Of a stretch of 64,000 nucleotides of DNA, positions 26,513 through 35,500 are shown in pieces. The position numbers were made by a program, and so were the translations under genes. Each line of letters begins with the position of its first letter. Position 1 is the first letter of the stretch. The notes under the pieces were generated by a model, which saw only the letters and a list, made by a program, of their open reading frames with translations, was not told where the DNA came from and searched no databases. The stretch is from assembly GCA_964507445.1 (NCBI GenBank), contig CAZDQF010000004.1, forward strand, positions 186,001-250,000. The letters are read 5' to 3'. The DNA is from GCA-2683135 sp964507445 (GTDB lineage: Bacteria > Planctomycetota > GCA-002687715).

Positions 26513-26538
26513 GCCCGGCCCTAAGGAGAGAACCGGGC
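26513..26538 (+). terminator. GC-rich 6-bp hairpin downstream of ThuA-like gene
   Basis: GCCCGG (26513-26518), a 14-nt spacer, CCGGGC (26533-26538), followed by TTGCTCC. It sits 31 nt after the stop and before the SGNH-hydrolase gene. The stem is short and the U-run minimal, so this is only a possible terminator. Confidence 0.35.
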
Positions 26539-26632
26539 TTGCTCCGGCAGGCAAATGAGTGCAATCTGGTCGTCAGCTTAGGACTCGCCCGGGTCCTGTT
26601 TGCCACGCCTCGTCAACAACGAAAGACTTCAG

Positions 26633-27694
26633 ATGTTCGCCACTAACCACTCGTCGCGCCGTGGTTCCATCCTCTGCGTGGCCCTGGTCGCGTTCACGTT
26701 CATCGCGAGCAACCCCGTCTCCGCACAGTCCCCCAAGATCATGGCTATCGGTGACTCCATCACCGAGGGCCTCACCGGACACGCCGGATGGCGTTACTGG
26801 ATGTGCGACGAGCTCACCAAGAGCGGCATCACCAACTTCGACCTCATCGGGTCCAAGACTGGCGCCTTCCTCGGCCCTCCTCTGTATCCCAACTTCGACC
26901 AGGACCACGAGTCCCACTGGGGAGCACGGGCGGATCAGTTGCTCCTGCAGATGCCCTCGGTGCTGGTCCGTGGCTATGTCCCGGACATCGTTCTGATCCA
27001 CGCCGGGCACAACGACATCTTCCAGGGTGAGTCCATCACCCAGACCGCCGGCGAGATCCTCGCCCTCATCTCCACCATCCGCGAGGCGAACCGCGACTGC
27101 CAGTTCTACATAGCCAAGGTCATCCCCCCCTGGAACCCCTGGCACGCCGCCAACCTGAACATCCTCAACACGCTCATCGAGATCGAGGGGCCGGCTTACT
27201 CCACTCCCTATTCCACCATCACCGTGGTCGACCAGGCCTCCGACTTCGACCCCAACACCGACCTCTTCGACGGCGTGCACCCGAACGTGAGCGGCGAGCG
27301 GAAGATCGCTGACCGCTGGGTCCGCGCCATCGCTCCTCAACTGAGCGAAGCCGCAGCGACCATGACGTTCGACCCGGCGGCCGGACGTCTCTGCATCCGC
27401 AACCTGGCGGGGATCCCGGGCGCTGACTTCTTCAACGTCCTCACCAGCAACCCGGCCAACGCCAACGGTGGCTTCGGCAACGGGTGGTTCGGCGGTGTCA
27501 TGGCGACCTGGGAAGAGGTGCGCATCTGCAGACTCGTCCCCGACTTCAACGGCGTCCTGGACAACTTCGGTTCCTCCAGCTGCGACGTCACCATCGCCCC
27601 GGGCGCCACCGGGACCCTCTACCTGGGCGTGATGATGACCGACCCCCTCACCGGGGAGTTCACATTCGGCGCTCCGTCGCTGATCGTCCTGTAG
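26633..27694 (+). CDS. Exported SGNH/GDSL hydrolase with C-terminal beta module
   Basis: A 353-residue exported protein (signal MFATNHSSRRGSILCVALVA, cleavage near VSAQS). SGNH blocks are clear: GDSITEGL (nucleophile Ser, block I), HAGHNDIFQ (block III) and DGVHPN (Asp-His, block V). It should deacylate an ester or acetylated carbohydrate outside the cell. After about residue 245 comes a glycine-rich C-terminal domain (SCDVTIAPGATGTLYLGVMM) similar in style to the tails of the carboxypeptidase at 33763 and the protein at 40943. The start ATG at 26633 gives the signal peptide. Confidence 0.88.
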   Translation: MFATNHSSRRGSILCVALVAFTFIASNPVSAQSPKIMAIGDSITEGLTGHAGWRYWMCDELTKSGITNFDLIGSKTGAFLGPPLYPNFDQDHESHWGARADQLLLQMPSVLVRGYVPDIVLIHAGHNDIFQGESITQTAGEILALISTIREANRDCQFYIAKVIPPWNPWHAANLNILNTLIEIEGPAYSTPYSTITVVDQASDFDPNTDLFDGVHPNVSGERKIADRWVRAIAPQLSEAAATMTFDPAAGRLCIRNLAGIPGADFFNVLTSNPANANGGFGNGWFGGVMATWEEVRICRLVPDFNGVLDNFGSSSCDVTIAPGATGTLYLGVMMTDPLTGEFTFGAPSLIVL

Positions 27695-27698
27695 ACGG

Positions 27699-29108
27699 CT
27701 ACTTGTCTTTGAAGTCAGGGTTCGGGGTCGGCATGGCCGCCCCGACCTGACGACGCCATTCCGCCAGACGCCGCCTCAATTCCCCCGCCTTCTCCGGGAG
27801 GCGGGCGGCCAGGTCCACCTGCTCGCCGATGTCTTCGGCGAGATCGTACAGCTCCACATCACCGGTCTCATACCACTCGATGAGCTTGTGGCTCCCCGAC
27901 CGGACAGCACCTGACGGGGCGCCACCCTGATTGCCGTAATGGGGGTAGTGCCAGAAGAGGTCCCGATCCGGGGTGGCGCCGCTGCCCGTGAGCAGCGGGA
28001 CGACGCTCACGCCGTCCTGGTGTTGCCTCGGATTGGACTTGAGCCCGGCCATCTCCAACAGCGTCGGGTAGAAGTCCGTGCTGGTGACGGGCACGTCGCA
28101 CACGGAGCCGGCGGTCACGCGGCCGGGCCAGACCACCATCATGGGTTCGCGGATACCCCCCTCGTAGAGCCAGCCCTTGCCCGCCCGGAGCGGGAGGTTG
28201 GACGTGGGATGCCCCTCGGACGTGCTCAGACCACCGTTGTCGGACATGAACACGATGGCCGTGTGATCCGCCACCCCGAGCTGCTCCAGCTTCGCCACGA
28301 TGCGACCGACGCTGTCGTCCAGGTGCTCGATCATCGCCGCGTAGACGGCGTGGTCCTGCACCAGCCGGACCTTGCGGCGGCGCTCCTTGCCCCACTTCGC
28401 CTTGCCCGGCGCGGCCATCTGCTTTGCCCGCTCCCGGTAGCGGGCCACGGTCTCCTTCTTCGCCTGCAGCGGCGTGTGGACCAGGTAGTAGCTGACGTAG
28501 AGCAGGAAGGGTGAGCCCTTCGCGCTGTCCAGGAACTGCTCCGCACCCTCCGTGAGGTGCTGTGTCAGGTGCTTCCCCTTGGGCACCTCCGGGAGCCGGG
28601 GGTTGGTCCAGGGAGCGAAGTACCCCCCTCTGGGGCTGCCCGGGGTCCACCCCCCCACGTTGACGTCGAAGCCCTGATCCTCGGGCCAGAAGCCCTTCGG
28701 ACCCAGGTGCCACTTGCCCATGAACCCGGTCCTGTACCCGGCGGCCTTGAAGGCCTCGGCCACCGTGACCTCCTCGAGCGCCAGCCGATCACGATAGGGG
28801 GCTGGGAGCAGCCGCCCCTTGCGTCGCCCGCCGAAGTAATCCGTGGTCTGCATCCGCGCCGGGTACTTACCCGCCATGATGCTGGCGCGGGTCGGAGAAC
28901 ACACCGGGCACGCGGCGTAGGCCTGCGTGAAGCGCATCCCGGAGGCGGCCACACGATCCAGGTTGGGGGTCTGGTAGAACGAGCTCCCGAAACTCCCGAG
29001 ATCCGTCCACCCCAGGTCGTCGGCGAGGAGGAACACCACGTTCAACGGCTCGTTGGCCTGACCGGGCAGGCACAGGGACAACAACAGGACCAGGATGTAC
29101 GTCCTCAT
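27699..29108 (-). CDS. Exported type I sulfatase
   Basis: A 469-residue arylsulfatase family (alkaline-phosphatase superfamily) protein. A signal peptide MRTYILVLLLSLCLPGQ precedes LNVVFLLADDLGW (metal-binding aspartates). Cys70 in CSPTR is the residue converted to formylglycine, and GKYPARMQT follows. Other family segments include FMGKWHLGPKGFWP and FMSDNGGLSTSEGHP. It hydrolyses sulfate esters, probably on sulfated polysaccharide. The gene overlaps its upstream sulfatase gene by 4 nt. Confidence 0.95.
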   Translation of the reverse strand: MRTYILVLLLSLCLPGQANEPLNVVFLLADDLGWTDLGSFGSSFYQTPNLDRVAASGMRFTQAYAACPVCSPTRASIMAGKYPARMQTTDYFGGRRKGRLLPAPYRDRLALEEVTVAEAFKAAGYRTGFMGKWHLGPKGFWPEDQGFDVNVGGWTPGSPRGGYFAPWTNPRLPEVPKGKHLTQHLTEGAEQFLDSAKGSPFLLYVSYYLVHTPLQAKKETVARYRERAKQMAAPGKAKWGKERRRKVRLVQDHAVYAAMIEHLDDSVGRIVAKLEQLGVADHTAIVFMSDNGGLSTSEGHPTSNLPLRAGKGWLYEGGIREPMMVVWPGRVTAGSVCDVPVTSTDFYPTLLEMAGLKSNPRQHQDGVSVVPLLTGSGATPDRDLFWHYPHYGNQGGAPSGAVRSGSHKLIEWYETGDVELYDLAEDIGEQVDLAARLPEKAGELRRRLAEWRRQVGAAMPTPNPDFKDK

Positions 29109-30874
29109 GGGCGCCCCCTCTCCAGGGTGACCACCACCTGATAGGCCCCCGCCCCGCGGTCTCCGGTCTGTAGCCAGGCACGCAGCTCCGCGGGCCCCTG
29201 ATGAGCAGGAACGCCTTCGAAAACTGCGGACCGGGCGCCCTTGGTCACGGGCAACCGCCGCTCCACGTCGCCGAACACCAGGTGGACGTGGCCGTCACCC
29301 CTGGCCTTGCCCTGCAACCGCACCGTGACCGTGAATCGCTGGCCAGCCGGCACATCCAGGTGCCAGACCCCCCGGGACCCGGCACCCCATGGGCGCCCCT
29401 CACGGTGCCTCCAGTCCTGGCGGGTCAGCACGACCTCCGGTCCGTGGGGTGTCCCCACCCTGATCAACGGCGGTCCCTGGGCCAGGGTGCGGCTGGTGGT
29501 CACGTCGCGAAACCACTCCATGTAGCCCGCGTCCAGCCGCGCCACCACGTCGCCGTGCTCCGCCGAGAGATCCCGCTGCTCCCCGGGGTCCGCCATCAGG
29601 TCATAGAGCTGCCAGTTCGCCGACTGGCCGGGTGGCGGGTCCTCCATGTTCCCAGGGCGCACGATCTTCCACCGGCCACGGCGCAGGGCCGCCTGACGCC
29701 GGGGCACCGGGACGTCTCCGCGATGCCATTGCAGGACCAGGTCCCGCTCTTCACCGCCGTCGTCCCCCCTCCAGACGGAGAGCAGGCTGCGCCCATCCAG
29801 ACGGACGTGCTCGGGCATCCGCGCGCCGCACGCCTCCAGGAGCGTCGGGAGCAGGTCGATGTGAGCTCCCGGTTGCCGCGCCACGTGACCCGCAGGGAAT
29901 CTGCCGGGCCAACGGGCGAGCAGCGGGCTTCGGATCCCACCCTCATGGACCTGCCCCTTGCGACCGCGAAGTCCCGCGTTGTATCGATCCCCGTTGGCGC
30001 CGTTATCCGTGAGGAAGATCACGATGGTGTCCTCCGCCAGCCCGCGACGATCCAGGTAACGCAGCAAGCGCCCCACGTTCTCGTCCACGTTGGTGTTCAT
30101 GGCGTAGATGCGGGCCAGCCGATCCCGCTCCTTGGACCGCCGCTCCTCGGACCAACCCGGGGGAAACGCCGGGTTCAGATCCATGGCGCGATACTCCGCC
30201 AACAGGCCGGCGGGCACATCGTGGAACGGCCCGTGGGGCGCGTTGGTGGGGAGGTAACAGAAGAACGGCCGCCCGCGACCGTGGGCTCGCTCCATGAACT
30301 CCAGCGCCGCCGTGAAGTACACGTCGGTGCAGTAGCCACGGGTCTGCACCCGGCGACCACCCTGGAACAGCACCGCGTCGGTGTACTTCCGCTCCCCTCC
30401 CACCGGGTCGGAGGGCTGCCCGATGCCACCTCCGCGGTGGACCAACACCTCCTGGAACCCCTGATCCTGTGGTCTCATGGGGGGACAGTCTCCCAGGTGC
30501 CACTTGCCGAAGATCCCGGTGGCGTACCCCGCGTCCTCCAGGACCTCGGCCACGGTCACCTCACCCGGGTCCATCATGGCGCGCCCCACGTAGGTGTCGA
30601 TGGCCCGCGTCCGCATGTGCCAGCGACCGGTCATGAGGCTGGCCCGGGTCGGAGTGCACACCGGGCAGACGTAGAACGCCTCCATCCGGACGGACTCCCT
30701 GGCCAGGGCGTCCAGGTTCGGGGTTCGGATCACGGGGTTACCCATGTAGCCGAAGTCTCCATAGCCCTGGTCGTCGGTCATGACCACCACCACGTTGGGC
30801 TGCGCGAGAGCCAGAGGCTGGATGAGGCCCAAGGTCGCACACCCGAGGATCAACATGCGTCTCATGAGCGGCAT
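29105..30874 (-). CDS. Exported type I sulfatase with extra C-terminal domain
   Basis: A 589-residue sulfatase. The signal peptide (MPLMRRMLILGCATLGLIQP) is followed by PNVVVVMTDDQGYGDFG; Cys73 in CTPTR is the formylglycine site, with ASLMTGRW after. GIFGKWHLGDC and TDNGANGDRYNAGLRGRKG match the family. After about residue 440 comes a beta-rich C-terminal domain (RFTVTVRLQGKARGDGHVHL). The start is ATG 30874 or 30865; the frame to 30889 adds only five residues. The stop overlaps the next sulfatase start (ATGA), so the two sulfatases are coupled and likely act on the same glycan. Confidence 0.94.
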   Translation of the reverse strand: MPLMRRMLILGCATLGLIQPLALAQPNVVVVMTDDQGYGDFGYMGNPVIRTPNLDALARESVRMEAFYVCPVCTPTRASLMTGRWHMRTRAIDTYVGRAMMDPGEVTVAEVLEDAGYATGIFGKWHLGDCPPMRPQDQGFQEVLVHRGGGIGQPSDPVGGERKYTDAVLFQGGRRVQTRGYCTDVYFTAALEFMERAHGRGRPFFCYLPTNAPHGPFHDVPAGLLAEYRAMDLNPAFPPGWSEERRSKERDRLARIYAMNTNVDENVGRLLRYLDRRGLAEDTIVIFLTDNGANGDRYNAGLRGRKGQVHEGGIRSPLLARWPGRFPAGHVARQPGAHIDLLPTLLEACGARMPEHVRLDGRSLLSVWRGDDGGEERDLVLQWHRGDVPVPRRQAALRRGRWKIVRPGNMEDPPPGQSANWQLYDLMADPGEQRDLSAEHGDVVARLDAGYMEWFRDVTTSRTLAQGPPLIRVGTPHGPEVVLTRQDWRHREGRPWGAGSRGVWHLDVPAGQRFTVTVRLQGKARGDGHVHLVFGDVERRLPVTKGARSAVFEGVPAHQGPAELRAWLQTGDRGAGAYQVVVTLERGRP

Positions 30875-31118
30875 GATAGTCACATCCACGCGCCCGAGCG
30901 GATCTCGAGCTCCGTCCGCTCACACAGCACGCGTCTCAGGAGAAGGCACCTCGTGGCAGACTTGCGACCGATAACGACGCAACTTTGATCGCCGACACGC
31001 CAAACCGCCTCAGGATCCCACGAATCCCACATGGCACGGCACGTGCTTGAGTTCTTTACCCCGGACTCGTTCGTGCGTCGCCACGATCAGGCCGGTGCCT
31101 CCACACGCCACCACGACC

Positions 31119-32342
31119 ATGAAGAGCGGAACCACACATCCTGCTCACCAGCGCCTCGCGGGCCTTCACCTGGCCGTCACCGGTCCCCTGTCCGCCATCA
31201 GCCTGGAAGAGAGCATCACCCTCATCCGACGCCTGGGAGGGACCTACGATCGATCCGTAGGCGCGAGCACGGATTACCTCGTGGTGGGTGAGATGGGATG
31301 GCCGCTCCGCTCCGATGGGCGTCTCTCCCATCAACTCGAGCGAGCGCGGCAATCGAACAGCAACAGCCATGGGGTCACCATCCTCAGCGAGCAGGACTTC
31401 CTGCGTGCCGTCGGGGACCGCTCCCTCGGGACCCAGGCGCGGATCGAACCGAAGCAGCTCTTCTCCCAGACTCTGGGTCTCGCTCCCGAGACCATCGATC
31501 GGTGGGTCGCCGGAGGCGTGGTGAAGCCCTTCAAGTCCGTCAACGGTCTGCAGCACTTCGCCGTCCACACCATCGACACCGCCTACGCTCTCTCCAGGGC
31601 ACTGGAACTGGGAGTCCCCGTAGCCCGCATGCGGCGCTCTCTTCACCAGCTCCGTTCCTGCTGGCGCCCGATGACCCGGGTGCTCTCGCAGCTGGAGATC
31701 CTCGCAGCCCAGGCCCAATCACAAGAGCAGGATCAAGACCGTCGCCGGCCATCCGCGAGGCCTCGACTCCTGGAGGAACGAACTCTGAGCCCGCGACGTC
31801 TGTCGTCCTCAACCTCCGGCCCGATGACGAACACTGGCGGTGACATGGAATCCGAAGTCCCGAAGTGCCTGGACGACTGGCTCCGGCAAGGAGCGCTATC
31901 CGGTTCCATCGGCGATCACCTCAGCGCCGCGGACGCATACCAGGAAGCCCTGCTGATGGGTGGCCCGAAGCCCGACATCACGTATGAGCTAGCCAAGGCG
32001 CTTCAGCGAGCCGGGCGGTCGTCGGAGGCCGCCCAGCGCTTCCTGCAGACCGTGGAGCTGGACCCGGGCTACTACAAGGCATGGCACCGTCTGGGGGTCT
32101 GCCTCCTCACCTCTGGCCAGGTCGAGGACGCCATCCCGGCGTTCCGCAAGGCCATCAACGCGTGTCCCGGGTACGCCGAACCCCATGGGTTCCTGGCGGA
32201 GTGCCTGGACGTGGCCCAGCGGGAATCGGAGGCCACCCCTCACTGGCGGCTGTTCATTGACCTGGCGCCCCATAACCCCTTGGCCCAGCACGCCACGGAG
32301 CGCATCGAGGCGTGCCGGCCCGGGTCCGCCGCCGAGTCCTGA
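31119..32342 (+). CDS. BRCT-HTH(MerR-like)-TPR protein A
   Basis: A 407-residue soluble protein with three parts. Residues about 12-100 form a BRCT-like domain (LHLAVTGPLSAISLEESITL, STDYLVVGEMGWPLRSDGRL). Residues about 105-190 form a winged-helix HTH of MerR style (LGLAPETIDRWVAGGVVKPF, HTIDTAYALSRALELGVPVA). Residues about 265-390 hold TPR repeats (GALSGSIGDHLSAADAYQEA, YKAWHRLGVCLLTSGQVEDA). DNA binding plus phospho-peptide-type BRCT suggests a regulator or DNA-transaction scaffold, but I know no characterised member. ATG at 31119 precedes the BRCT; the upstream extension to 31047 has no domain support. It is followed by a paralogue 163 nt downstream, with a hairpin between them. Confidence 0.8.
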   Translation: MKSGTTHPAHQRLAGLHLAVTGPLSAISLEESITLIRRLGGTYDRSVGASTDYLVVGEMGWPLRSDGRLSHQLERARQSNSNSHGVTILSEQDFLRAVGDRSLGTQARIEPKQLFSQTLGLAPETIDRWVAGGVVKPFKSVNGLQHFAVHTIDTAYALSRALELGVPVARMRRSLHQLRSCWRPMTRVLSQLEILAAQAQSQEQDQDRRRPSARPRLLEERTLSPRRLSSSTSGPMTNTGGDMESEVPKCLDDWLRQGALSGSIGDHLSAADAYQEALLMGGPKPDITYELAKALQRAGRSSEAAQRFLQTVELDPGYYKAWHRLGVCLLTSGQVEDAIPAFRKAINACPGYAEPHGFLAECLDVAQRESEATPHWRLFIDLAPHNPLAQHATERIEACRPGSAAES

Positions 32343-32378
32343 CCGGGGACCCCAGCCCGGGTAAGGTGGTGCGCCTTT

Positions 32379-32394
32379 CTCCCACTATTGGGAG
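32379..32394 (+). terminator. CTCCCA-CTAT-TGGGAG hairpin between the two BRCT-HTH-TPR genes
   Basis: A perfect 6-bp stem (32379-32384 with 32389-32394) and loop CTAT. The convergent hairpin at 40929-40946 has the same CTAT loop. No U-run follows, so function is uncertain; it lies 37 nt after the first gene's stop. Confidence 0.4.
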
Positions 32395-32504
32395 CGGTCC
32401 TAGAGCAGCTGCGAGGGACAGGCAACTAGGTACCCGTGGGCCACGGCACGAGCGTGCCTCGAGTCCGACCCCTATGAGTCCGTTTGGTCGCCCGTGGAGC
32501 AATC

Positions 32505-33731
32505 ATGGCACAGCATGACAGTCCATCTACGCCTCTCACCCGCAGACGGGTCTCCATCTGCGGCCAGCTGGCGTCGACCACGACGGAGACGTTGATCCGA
32601 CGGATAGAGACCAGCGGGGCGTCCTTCGACGCCACCTGCGGCCCCCGGACCGACACCCTGGTCATCGGTGGATCGGGCTGGCCTCTCACCAGGGACGGAG
32701 AGCTCACTCACAACCTGCGCAAGGCTCTCTGGCTACGCAAGCGCGGCACGTGCATCCAGATCATGAGCGAGGCCGCGTTTCTGGAGATCATCGGCTTTCG
32801 GGTCACCGTCTCCCAGGAACGGCTCTACAACCGGGATCAGGTCGAACGAGTGATCGGAGTGCCGAGCAGCGCCATCACGCGATGGGTGCGCCAGGGTCTG
32901 ATCGTGCCGGCCAAGGTGTTCAACGACTCTGAAGAGTACAACCTCCGGCATGTGATCAGCGCCCAGAGCTTGACCCGCTTGCTCAAGGCCGGGGTCGCTG
33001 CCAACAAGATCCACGACAACCTGCGCAGCATCTCGGACGCATGGCCGTACGCCGAGCGCACCATCCTCCAGCTAAGGCTGCTCTGCCGGGACAACTCGGT
33101 GATGCTCGGCATGGAGTCCGGGGAGGTGACGGCACCGTCCGGACACCTCTCGGTCCCCGTAAACGACCTGATCCCGATTCACGCCAGGGCGACCCAGCAC
33201 ACCTCTGTCCGTGCACAGCGGCCTGCTCAACCACTGGCATCCCGAGCTCTCGGACCCAACCGCCCCGCGCCACGAACCAGCGACGAGTGGATCGAAGCTG
33301 GAGATCATCTCCGCGAGACCCACCGCCCTGCTCTGGCCGCTCGCGCGTTTCAGGAGGCGCTCCTGCTCGGCGCCGACGCCGCCAGCACCAGTCACAAGCT
33401 GGGTCGAGCGTTGCGCGACTCGGGCCAGATCTCCGAAGCGACGCACCGCCTACACCAGGTGGTGGACATGGAACCGGAGAACCGGGACGCGTGGGTGGAC
33501 CTGGGCCACTGCCTCATGGATTCGGGCTACTTCGAGGACGCCGTTCACTCCCTCGGCAGGGCCCTGGAACTCGACCCTCGGTGTGGCGATGCCCACCAGA
33601 CCCGGGCTCGAGCCATGCAACAGATGCAGGATCGTCTCGGGGCCCGTCACCACTGGACGCGGTACCTGGAGGTGGCGCCGGACGGTCCCGCCGCGTCACA
33701 GGCTCAGGCCTACCTGGAATCCAACGCCTGA
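32505..33731 (+). CDS. BRCT-HTH(MerR-like)-TPR protein B, tandem paralogue
   Basis: A 408-residue protein with the same order as its upstream neighbour: a BRCT-like domain (RRVSICGQLASTTTETLIRR, TDTLVIGGSGWPLTRDGELTHNL), an HTH (IGVPSSAITRWVRQGLIVPA, HVISAQSLTRLLKAG), then TPRs (AFQEALLLGADAASTSHKLG, RDAWVDLGHCLMDSGYFEDA). The two share the string GWPLxxDGxLxHxL but have diverged elsewhere. ATG at 32505 has GGAG about six bases upstream; a frame extension to 32484 is less likely. It is probably a regulator; both paralogues being kept side by side suggests hetero-oligomers or distinct targets. Confidence 0.82.
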   Translation: MAQHDSPSTPLTRRRVSICGQLASTTTETLIRRIETSGASFDATCGPRTDTLVIGGSGWPLTRDGELTHNLRKALWLRKRGTCIQIMSEAAFLEIIGFRVTVSQERLYNRDQVERVIGVPSSAITRWVRQGLIVPAKVFNDSEEYNLRHVISAQSLTRLLKAGVAANKIHDNLRSISDAWPYAERTILQLRLLCRDNSVMLGMESGEVTAPSGHLSVPVNDLIPIHARATQHTSVRAQRPAQPLASRALGPNRPAPRTSDEWIEAGDHLRETHRPALAARAFQEALLLGADAASTSHKLGRALRDSGQISEATHRLHQVVDMEPENRDAWVDLGHCLMDSGYFEDAVHSLGRALELDPRCGDAHQTRARAMQQMQDRLGARHHWTRYLEVAPDGPAASQAQAYLESNA

Positions 33732-33762
33732 ATAGCGGCAGAGATTTCGCCGAGCGGAACGC

Positions 33763-35451
33763 TCACCACGCCAGCTGAACCCGCAGCGCATTGGACGGGT
33801 AGTAGGCGTAGCCTCCCCCCGACCACGACTCGGCCACGAATTGCGCGTTGATATCCACGCTCAGCCCAGGGGTCGCCGGTAGTTGCAGAAACGCCTGCCC
33901 CGCAGGATAGACCGGCATCGGCAGGAACACGTCGGGCCAGACACGCAGCGGGCAGGACGTGGGAGGCAGCGGGATGTTCACCAGACCGGGCGAGAACAGC
34001 AGCCATCCATTGGCTCCCGGAGGCGCCCCGGACGCGATGAACAGGCCACTCCAGTTACTGCCGGAGGAGATGACCGTAAGGCTGAGGCTCGTGGCCCCCC
34101 CACATGGCGAGGGATCAAGGTCGGTCACCAGGTAGGACGGCAGCACCCCCAGGTAGTCCCCCAACGCCAGCCCCAGCTCACGCCCCACCTGTCTCCAGTC
34201 ATCAGGGGTGTTCCAGGGACCTGAGGGGGACGGACCGTAGGTCCCCTCGAAGGTGATGGCCATGACCTGGCCCTGCATGGCCGGCGCTCCCGTCCATTGG
34301 GGGTCGGCGCTCCAACGGTCATGCATCATGCACTCGATGTACGGACGCACAGGAGAACCACAGCTGCTGGACTGGGTGGTGCCGAGGCTGACGAACGGGC
34401 TCCGTCCCTTGAACGCATCGATCCAGGCCGTCTCCAGGACGTTAACGGATGGCAGCACCCCGGAGGGGCTGGTCGTCGGGTTCCAGGACCCGTTGGCAGC
34501 GTGTCGGAAGTGGTATGGCCAAGCGGACCCGTGTGTGGCATGGAGGTTGAGGACGACGTCGACGGGATTGGCCCCGGGACTGGCGGCGGTGCCCATGAAC
34601 GCCTCCATCCGTGCTTGCATGGCCTGGATCTCGGGCTGGGCGGACTGGTAGGGCGCCGCCCACTGGGTCTCCAGGTTCACGCTAACGGCGTTGGTCCTGT
34701 AGTTGCCGAGGAACACGCCGTCAGGATTGGCCATGGGAACCACATCGATGACCAGCTCGCGCAGCAGCGCCGCAGCGGCGGGCTCCCCGGACCCGAGGAA
34801 GTCCATCAGCCCCTCCACCACCCAGTAGCTCGTGTTCTCCGCCGGGTGGATGCCCGAGTGGACCCAGACGCGTCGTTTGCCGGCGTCCGGTACGGACGCG
34901 TCCGTCAACTCCACCATCTCGATAGGACGCCCCTGCCACGACATGCCCAGGACATCCACGCTGCGAACCGCAGTCGATCCTGCCAGCCCCTGCAGGTAAG
35001 CGTCCTTGTCCGAGACCGTGTACGGGAAGTACTTGGCGAGCCTGAGCGCGGTGACTCCAGGAGGGACGACGACGGTGAAGCTGTGACGACCGCCGGAGTA
35101 GACCGGCGTGGAGCTCCCAGGCAAGCGCGTCCAGGGCCCGAAGTTCACCCCGTCGGTCGAGAGGCTCCACGTCGGCAGGATGATGTCCACGTAGCCGGGG
35201 TCCTCGATCCGCACGTTCAGGACCTGCCCTCCGGAGAGGCCATCCAATCGGCAATGCCACCACCGCCGGTAGCTGTTCGGCAGGCCGGCGTTGCCGTTGT
35301 CGTCGTCCATGAACAACTGGACGAGGTAGGAGCCGCCCTGGATCGAGACGCTGGCGGAGGCCAGGCGCTGGTTCTCTTCTGCCCAGGACACCATCGGCTG
35401 AGCCGAGCAGATGGCGACCATGAGGAGGACGATCAGGCAGGCAGCGCGCAT
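33763..35451 (-). CDS. Exported M14 zinc carboxypeptidase with C-terminal beta module
   Basis: A 562-residue exported protein (signal MRAACLIVLLMVAICSAQ). An N-terminal beta domain (about 25-160) precedes the peptidase domain: zinc pair in SGIHPAEN (HxxE near residue 200), third His in LNLHATHG, and catalytic Glu in ITFEGTYG (near residue 400). It should remove C-terminal amino acids from peptides outside the cell; the architecture resembles the cytosolic carboxypeptidase subgroup (N-domain plus M14). The last 90 residues (ASGAPPGANGWLLFSPGLVN, LPATPGLSVDINAQFVAES, YYPSNALRVQLAW) form the lineage-specific C-terminal beta module. Confidence 0.86.
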   Translation of the reverse strand: MRAACLIVLLMVAICSAQPMVSWAEENQRLASASVSIQGGSYLVQLFMDDDNGNAGLPNSYRRWWHCRLDGLSGGQVLNVRIEDPGYVDIILPTWSLSTDGVNFGPWTRLPGSSTPVYSGGRHSFTVVVPPGVTALRLAKYFPYTVSDKDAYLQGLAGSTAVRSVDVLGMSWQGRPIEMVELTDASVPDAGKRRVWVHSGIHPAENTSYWVVEGLMDFLGSGEPAAAALLRELVIDVVPMANPDGVFLGNYRTNAVSVNLETQWAAPYQSAQPEIQAMQARMEAFMGTAASPGANPVDVVLNLHATHGSAWPYHFRHAANGSWNPTTSPSGVLPSVNVLETAWIDAFKGRSPFVSLGTTQSSSCGSPVRPYIECMMHDRWSADPQWTGAPAMQGQVMAITFEGTYGPSPSGPWNTPDDWRQVGRELGLALGDYLGVLPSYLVTDLDPSPCGGATSLSLTVISSGSNWSGLFIASGAPPGANGWLLFSPGLVNIPLPPTSCPLRVWPDVFLPMPVYPAGQAFLQLPATPGLSVDINAQFVAESWSGGGYAYYPSNALRVQLAW

Positions 35452-35500
35452 GGCTCGAGCCTACCAGTTCGCCGCCTCGGATCGGGATGCTCCGAGGCGG

